Part shown: in pieces, positions 59,522 through 64,000 of the stretch
How positions within the stretch are numbered: the first letter of the stretch is position 1
Layout of the letters: every line of letters begins with the position of its first letter
Origin: an uncultured Eubacteriales bacterium
GTDB lineage: Bacteria > Bacillota > Clostridia > Saccharofermentanales > UBA5734
NCBI GenBank assembly: GCA_903835065.1
Contig: CAILLO010000016.1
Location: forward strand, 24,965-88,964
DNA: 64,000 nt
Direction of reading: 5' to 3'
The notes under the pieces: model-generated
What the model saw: only the letters and a program-made list of their open reading frames with translations
What the model was told of the DNA's origin: nothing
Database searches by the model: none
Program-made: the position numbers and the translations under genes

Positions 59522-61042
59522 ATGGAACTGCTGCTCTGGCTCGTCCCAATCGTCGCGCTCGCGGTGCTGGCTCTGCCGCTGCCCCGCCGCGTCCGGCACG
59601 CCGTCTCGCTCGCGGAGACGCTGGCCACGGCCGCCGTGGCCACCTTCGCCACGTGGACCGTACTGACGCAGGGGACCGCCGCACCCGCCATGCCCGGGAA
59701 CCTCTTCTACCTCGACGCCGTCAGCGTCATCCTGCTCGACCTCGTCGCGCTGGTCGGCCTGTTGACCAGCCTCTACACGATCGGGTACGTCGAGGAGGAG
59801 ATCCGCCGCGGGTCGCTCGACCCGAAGAAGGTGCGGGCGCTCTACCTGCTGATCCACGGCTTCCTGTTCACGATGGTCCTGACGCTGACGCTGCGCAACC
59901 TCGGCGGCGTGTGGATCGCGATCGAGGCGACGACGCTCGCCTCCGTCTTCCTCGTCGGATTCCACAACGGGAAGGCGGCGCTCGAAGCGGCCTGGAAATA
60001 CATCATCCTGTGCTCCGTCGGCATCACGCTGGCCATGATCGGCATCGTGTTCCTGAACAGCGCCGCGCAGGGCGTCCTCGCGGAAGGGACCAGCCTCGAC
60101 TGGACCGCCCTCTTCGCCCGGGCCGACTCGCTCGACGGCTCCTATCTGAAGTTCGCCTTCATCTTCCTGCTCATCGGCTTCGGTACCAAGGCGGGCCTCG
60201 CCCCGATGCACAACTGGCTGCCCGACGCGCACAGCCAGGCGCCTTCCCCGGTCAGCGCGCTGCTGTCCGGCGTGCTGCTGAACGCCGCGATGTACGCGAT
60301 CCTCCGCACCGCCGCCATCGTCAACCGCAACCTCGGCAGCTCCCTCTACACCGGGCGCCTGCTCGTCGGGCTGGGCGTCCTCTCGGTCGCCACCGCCGCC
60401 GTCTTCCTGCTGACGCAGAAGGACTACAAGCGGTTGCTCGCGTACTCGAGCATCGAGCACATGGGCCTCGCCGCGATCGGCATCGGCCTGTTCACGCCGC
60501 TGTCGCTGTTCGCCGCCTTCTATCACATGATCAACCACTCGCTGACCAAGTCGCTGCTGTTCCTCTCATCGGGCACGGTGCTCCAGAAGACCGGCACGCG
60601 CGAAATCGGCAGGGTCGGCGGACTGCTGAAGCTGCTGCCCGTGACCGGCCCCGTGTTCCTGCTGGGTCTGGTCGCGATCGGCGGCACGCCCCCGTTCAGC
60701 CTCTTCGCGAGCGAACTGGCCCTGCTGACGTCGGTCTTCCAGCAGAAACTCTACGTGCTGGGTGCCGGGATCGCGCTGCTGCTCGCCCTGGTCTTCGCCG
60801 GCATCATCCAGGCGCTCTTCCGCGTGTTCTACCCGCGGCCGGCGGCCGTCGCCGCGGCCCGTGCCGGGACCGCGCCCGCGCCCGCCGCGCCGCTCGTCCC
60901 GGGAGAGCCCAACCGCTTCGGCGCCGTGGCCGTCGTCGTGCTGCTCGCCCTGATCCTCGTGACCGGCGTCTTCCTCCCGTCGTGGCTGACGAAACTGATC
61001 GACGCAGCTCAGACGATTCTGACCGGGCAGGGGGGAGGCTGA
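59522..61042 (+). CDS. HyfF/NuoN-like proton-translocating membrane subunit
   Basis: TKAGLAPMHNWLPDAHSQAPSPVSALLSGVLLNAAMYAILR; LAYSSIEHMGLAAIGIG. Confidence 0.88.
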   Translation: MELLLWLVPIVALAVLALPLPRRVRHAVSLAETLATAAVATFATWTVLTQGTAAPAMPGNLFYLDAVSVILLDLVALVGLLTSLYTIGYVEEEIRRGSLDPKKVRALYLLIHGFLFTMVLTLTLRNLGGVWIAIEATTLASVFLVGFHNGKAALEAAWKYIILCSVGITLAMIGIVFLNSAAQGVLAEGTSLDWTALFARADSLDGSYLKFAFIFLLIGFGTKAGLAPMHNWLPDAHSQAPSPVSALLSGVLLNAAMYAILRTAAIVNRNLGSSLYTGRLLVGLGVLSVATAAVFLLTQKDYKRLLAYSSIEHMGLAAIGIGLFTPLSLFAAFYHMINHSLTKSLLFLSSGTVLQKTGTREIGRVGGLLKLLPVTGPVFLLGLVAIGGTPPFSLFASELALLTSVFQQKLYVLGAGIALLLALVFAGIIQALFRVFYPRPAAVAAARAGTAPAPAAPLVPGEPNRFGAVAVVVLLALILVTGVFLPSWLTKLIDAAQTILTGQGGG

Positions 61043-61044
61043 CC

Positions 61045-62553
61045 ATGAAGGAGATCCGCCGCTCCGTCGCGCCCGACGACCTGCCCGACGTCGCCACCCG
61101 CCTCGTCCGCGAGCAGGGCCTGTCCCTCGCCGCCCTCTTCGCCATCGACGAGCGCTCCGCGAACGGCCGGTACCTGCTGCGCTACGTCTTCACCGACCGC
61201 GCCGCGGGGAGCCTGCTGACCCTCGAACTGCCCGTCGCGCACGACCCCGGGACCTTCCCGAGCATCGCCGCGACCGTGCACGCCGCCGCTCTCTACGAGC
61301 GCGAGATCCAGGACCTCTTCGGGCTTTCGCCCGTGGCCCATCCCGACGCGCGACGCCTCGTGCACCATGGAAACTGGCCGGACGGCGAGTTCCCCCTGCG
61401 CCGGGACTTCCCCCTCGGCCGCAAGCCGCCCCGCGCCGCGCTGGAACAGCCGTTCCGGCGCGTGGAGGGCGAGGGCGTCTTCGAGATCGCCGTCGGCCCC
61501 GTCCATGCCGGCATCATCGAGCCCGGGCACTTCCGCTTCAGCGTGGCCGGCGAACCCGTCGTGAACCTCGAGGCGCGCCTCTACTACGTGCACCGCGGCA
61601 TCGAGAAGTTGTGCGAAGGTGAGACCCCCGAACGCGTCCTGTTCTTCTCGGAGCGCATCTCCGGCGACGAGACCTTCGCGAACTCCCTCGCCTACTGCGA
61701 AGCGGCCGAGCGGATCGCCGGAATCGAGGTCCCCGCCCGCGCCCGGTACGGCCGTGTGCTGTTCGCGGAGCTCGAGCGCCTGACCTCGCACCTCGGCGAC
61801 CTCGCCGGCATCTGCCTCGACACGGCGTACGGCTTCGGCGCGTTCCAGTTCCGCATGATGCGCGGCTGGGCGTACCTGATGGCCGACGAGCTCTGCGGCA
61901 TGCGCTTCCTGCGCAGCGTCGACCGCATCGGCGGCCTGCGCAGGGACTTCGCGGCCGGGAAGGCCGATAGCCTTCATGGGCAGATCGCCCGCATCCGCGC
62001 GGAACTCGGGGACACGTCGGCCCTGATCCACGCGAACAACCTGTTCATCGACCGCGTCGAGACGACCGGAGTGCTGTCCGCCGAAGCCGCCGCCGACCTG
62101 AACGTCACCGGTCCGGGTGGCCGGGCCAGCGGCGTGCGCTACGACGTGCGGCGCGACTTCCCCTACGCGGCCTACGGCGAGCTCGGCGTGCGCGTCTCCG
62201 AGCACAACAACGGCGACGTGAACTGCCGGATGAACGTGAAGATCGACGAATGCCTCGCCTCGCTCGACCTGATGGACCAGGCCCTGGACGCGATGCCGGA
62301 CGGCCCGGTCCTCGCCGCCGTCGGCCCGCTGCCCCCGCACCGCGGAGCCTTCGGTCTCGTCGAATCCCCCCGCGGCGAGAACCTGCACTGGCTCGAGACC
62401 GACGCGGACGGCAACGTCGCGCGCTACAAGGTCCGCACGCCCTCGTTCTGCGCCTGGCCGGCCCTGTGCCTCGCGGTCCAGGGCAACGTCGTGCCGGACT
62501 TCCCGCTGATCAACAAGAGCTTCAACCTCTCGTACGCGGGCAACGACCTATGA
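61045..62553 (+). CDS. HyfG/NuoCD-like large subunit lacking NiFe-binding cysteines
   Basis: YEREIQDLFGLSPVAHPDARRLVHHGNWP (NuoC-like) then YYVHRGIEKLCEG...RVLFFSERISGDETFANSLAYCEAAERI (NuoD/HyfG-like, no CGIC) and C-terminus INKSFNLSYAGNDL (no DPCxxC). Confidence 0.88.
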   Translation: MKEIRRSVAPDDLPDVATRLVREQGLSLAALFAIDERSANGRYLLRYVFTDRAAGSLLTLELPVAHDPGTFPSIAATVHAAALYEREIQDLFGLSPVAHPDARRLVHHGNWPDGEFPLRRDFPLGRKPPRAALEQPFRRVEGEGVFEIAVGPVHAGIIEPGHFRFSVAGEPVVNLEARLYYVHRGIEKLCEGETPERVLFFSERISGDETFANSLAYCEAAERIAGIEVPARARYGRVLFAELERLTSHLGDLAGICLDTAYGFGAFQFRMMRGWAYLMADELCGMRFLRSVDRIGGLRRDFAAGKADSLHGQIARIRAELGDTSALIHANNLFIDRVETTGVLSAEAAADLNVTGPGGRASGVRYDVRRDFPYAAYGELGVRVSEHNNGDVNCRMNVKIDECLASLDLMDQALDAMPDGPVLAAVGPLPPHRGAFGLVESPRGENLHWLETDADGNVARYKVRTPSFCAWPALCLAVQGNVVPDFPLINKSFNLSYAGNDL

Positions 62554-62566
62554 GGAGGGCGAAGCG

Positions 62567-63364
62567 GTGAGCATGGTCGGCAAGATCCTCCTCTACGGGC
62601 GACTGACGTTCCGGTACCCGAAGGAGCCGATGGACGCGACGAACTTCTCGGCGTCGCCGCGCATCGACCCCGCGGCCTGCAACGGATGCGGCGAGTGCGT
62701 CGTGCGCTGTCCTTCCCGGGCCATCTCCCTCCAGCCGGGGACGGGCATCGGCATCGACTACGACCAGTGCGTCTTCTGCGCCCTGTGCGCCGACGTCTGC
62801 CCGACCGGCGCGGCCCGGATGACCCCGCATTTCGAGCTCGCCCGCCGCGACCGCGCCGCGCTGCGCCACTCTCCCCTCGTCGTGCGCGAGGATCTCGTGC
62901 CCGCCGAGCCCGTCGAGACGACCGGCCGACTGCTCGAAAAGGAGATTCGTCGCCGTTTCGGGCGCAGCCTCGCGGTCCGCGAGGTGGACTCCGGGTCCTG
63001 CAACGGCTGCGACTACGAGATCAACGCGCTGAACAACCCCTTCAACGACCTCGAGCGCTTCGGCGTCCACTTCGTCGCCTCGCCCCGCCACGCGGACATG
63101 CTCCTCGTGACCGGCACCGCGACGCGCAACATGGAGCGGGCCCTGATCCGCACATACAATGCGGCGCCCGACCCGAAGCTCGTCGTCGCGGTCGGCGCCT
63201 GCGCGTGCAGCGGCGGAATCTTCCGCGGCTCCTACGCGACCCGCGACGGCATCGACCGTCTGGTGCCCGTCGACGTCTACGTCCCCGGCTGTCCGCCTCG
63301 CCCGCAGGCCGTGCTGCACGGCATCCTGCTCGCGATCGGGAGAATGGGGGAGGTCGACCCATGA
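62567..63364 (+). CDS. Fusion of two-[4Fe-4S] ferredoxin domain and NuoB/HyfI-like small subunit
   Basis: CNGCGECVVRCP and CVFCALCADVCPTGA, then GSCNGCDYEINALNNP, VGACACSGGIF, YVPGCPPRPQAVLHGI. Confidence 0.9.
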   Translation: MSMVGKILLYGRLTFRYPKEPMDATNFSASPRIDPAACNGCGECVVRCPSRAISLQPGTGIGIDYDQCVFCALCADVCPTGAARMTPHFELARRDRAALRHSPLVVREDLVPAEPVETTGRLLEKEIRRRFGRSLAVREVDSGSCNGCDYEINALNNPFNDLERFGVHFVASPRHADMLLVTGTATRNMERALIRTYNAAPDPKLVVAVGACACSGGIFRGSYATRDGIDRLVPVDVYVPGCPPRPQAVLHGILLAIGRMGEVDP

Positions 63365-63774
63365 GGGAGGACGAAGCCGTCCACGCCGCCCGGCAGGCCT
63401 TCGCCGTCGAGGTCGCACGGGAGAAGCTGCGGAAGCGCAAGGTCGGCTGGCTGTTCCCCGTCGTCCTGGTGCCGCTCGTCGCGGGCCCCGTCTACTGCAG
63501 TTCGCGCAACGGGTGGCCCTTCCCCTGGGCCATGGTCGGCTATACGGCTGGCATCTTCCTTCTCTTCGTCGGCTACAAGCTTTTCTTCGAGGTCCGGTTC
63601 CACCGCACGCTGCGCGACGAGATGTCCCGGATGCTCGATCGGGCAGCGACGGCCGCCGACGATGGCACGCCGGAACCCGTCGCCGAGGAGTATGCCCGCT
63701 ACGTGCGGGGGACAGCCTTCCACGGGATGAACGGCATGCTCCGGAAGCGCTTCCGCCTCGACCTGGCGCCATAG
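63361..63774 (+). CDS. Small membrane protein coupled to the Hyf-like operon, unknown function
   Basis: ATGA overlap with upstream gene; two hydrophobic segments (WLFPVVLVPLVAGPVY; WAMVGYTAGIFLLFVGYKLFF). Confidence 0.65.
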   Translation: MREDEAVHAARQAFAVEVAREKLRKRKVGWLFPVVLVPLVAGPVYCSSRNGWPFPWAMVGYTAGIFLLFVGYKLFFEVRFHRTLRDEMSRMLDRAATAADDGTPEPVAEEYARYVRGTAFHGMNGMLRKRFRLDLAP

Positions 63775-63813
63775 GAGCCGTAGGAGCGCATCGCGCCATT
63801 TTCAACGCTCCCC

Positions 63814-63836
63814 CGATGCCCGGCGACCGGGCATCG
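63814..63836 (+). terminator. Hairpin downstream of the Hyf-like operon
   Basis: cgatgcccgg-cga-ccgggcatcg with flanking caacgc/gcgttg; no U-tract. Confidence 0.45.
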
Positions 63837-64000
63837 GCCGCGTTGAGCGCGCCGCAGGAGCGGGTCGACTGCAATCCTTGACTCCTGAGTGAAGAAGTAA
63901 CCTCCCGAATCGGACGGAACAGGGGTTTCAGGGCCAAGCGATCTGCTTAGCAACGTGCTATTCTAGGGGTGCATGAAGGGGAAAAGGGCGACTTGAACAC

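Noticed and set aside
59653-62553. 966-aa plus ORF spanning the HyfF- and HyfG-like genes, suggesting a fusion
   Set aside because: Its first two-thirds are the wrong frame of the HyfF-like gene; the genuine HyfG-like protein starts at ATG 61045 after an SD site.

Overview
64 kb of high-GC bacterial DNA, densely coding, with short intergenic gaps and strong Shine-Dalgarno sites. No rRNA, tRNA, CRISPR array, integrase or transposase was recognised. All calls come from reading the translated ORFs and the DNA; no database search was run. Recognisable housekeeping genes are sbcD/sbcC, htpG, a single-chain purL, a SWIM/SNF2 helicase, an AMP-forming acyl-CoA ligase, and two ABC transporter systems. 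The most interesting loci are: (1) 55.8-63.8 kb, a Hyf/Ech-like membrane complex whose large subunit lacks both NiFe-binding CxxC motifs while the small subunit keeps its Fe-S cysteines, so it resembles energy-converting-hydrogenase-related (Ehr-type) complexes and has a ferredoxin/NuoB-like fusion and an extra small membrane ORF; (2) 24.0-27.0 kb, a compact DsrE - TusA - DsrM/NarI-like - DsrK/HdrD-like cluster with no dsrAB in the window, plus a CoA-disulfide-reductase/rhodanese fusion elsewhere in the window; (3) a two-AT-hook, lysine/alanine-rich histone-like protein next to an AT-rich island; (4) a PAS-GGDEF-HD-GYP protein with an ATGA overlap to a Rieske oxygenase; (5) a set of secreted or peptidase genes interrupted by a C8 tract, an in-frame TGA, or frameshifts. 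Whether those interruptions are real or assembly errors cannot be decided from the sequence alone.
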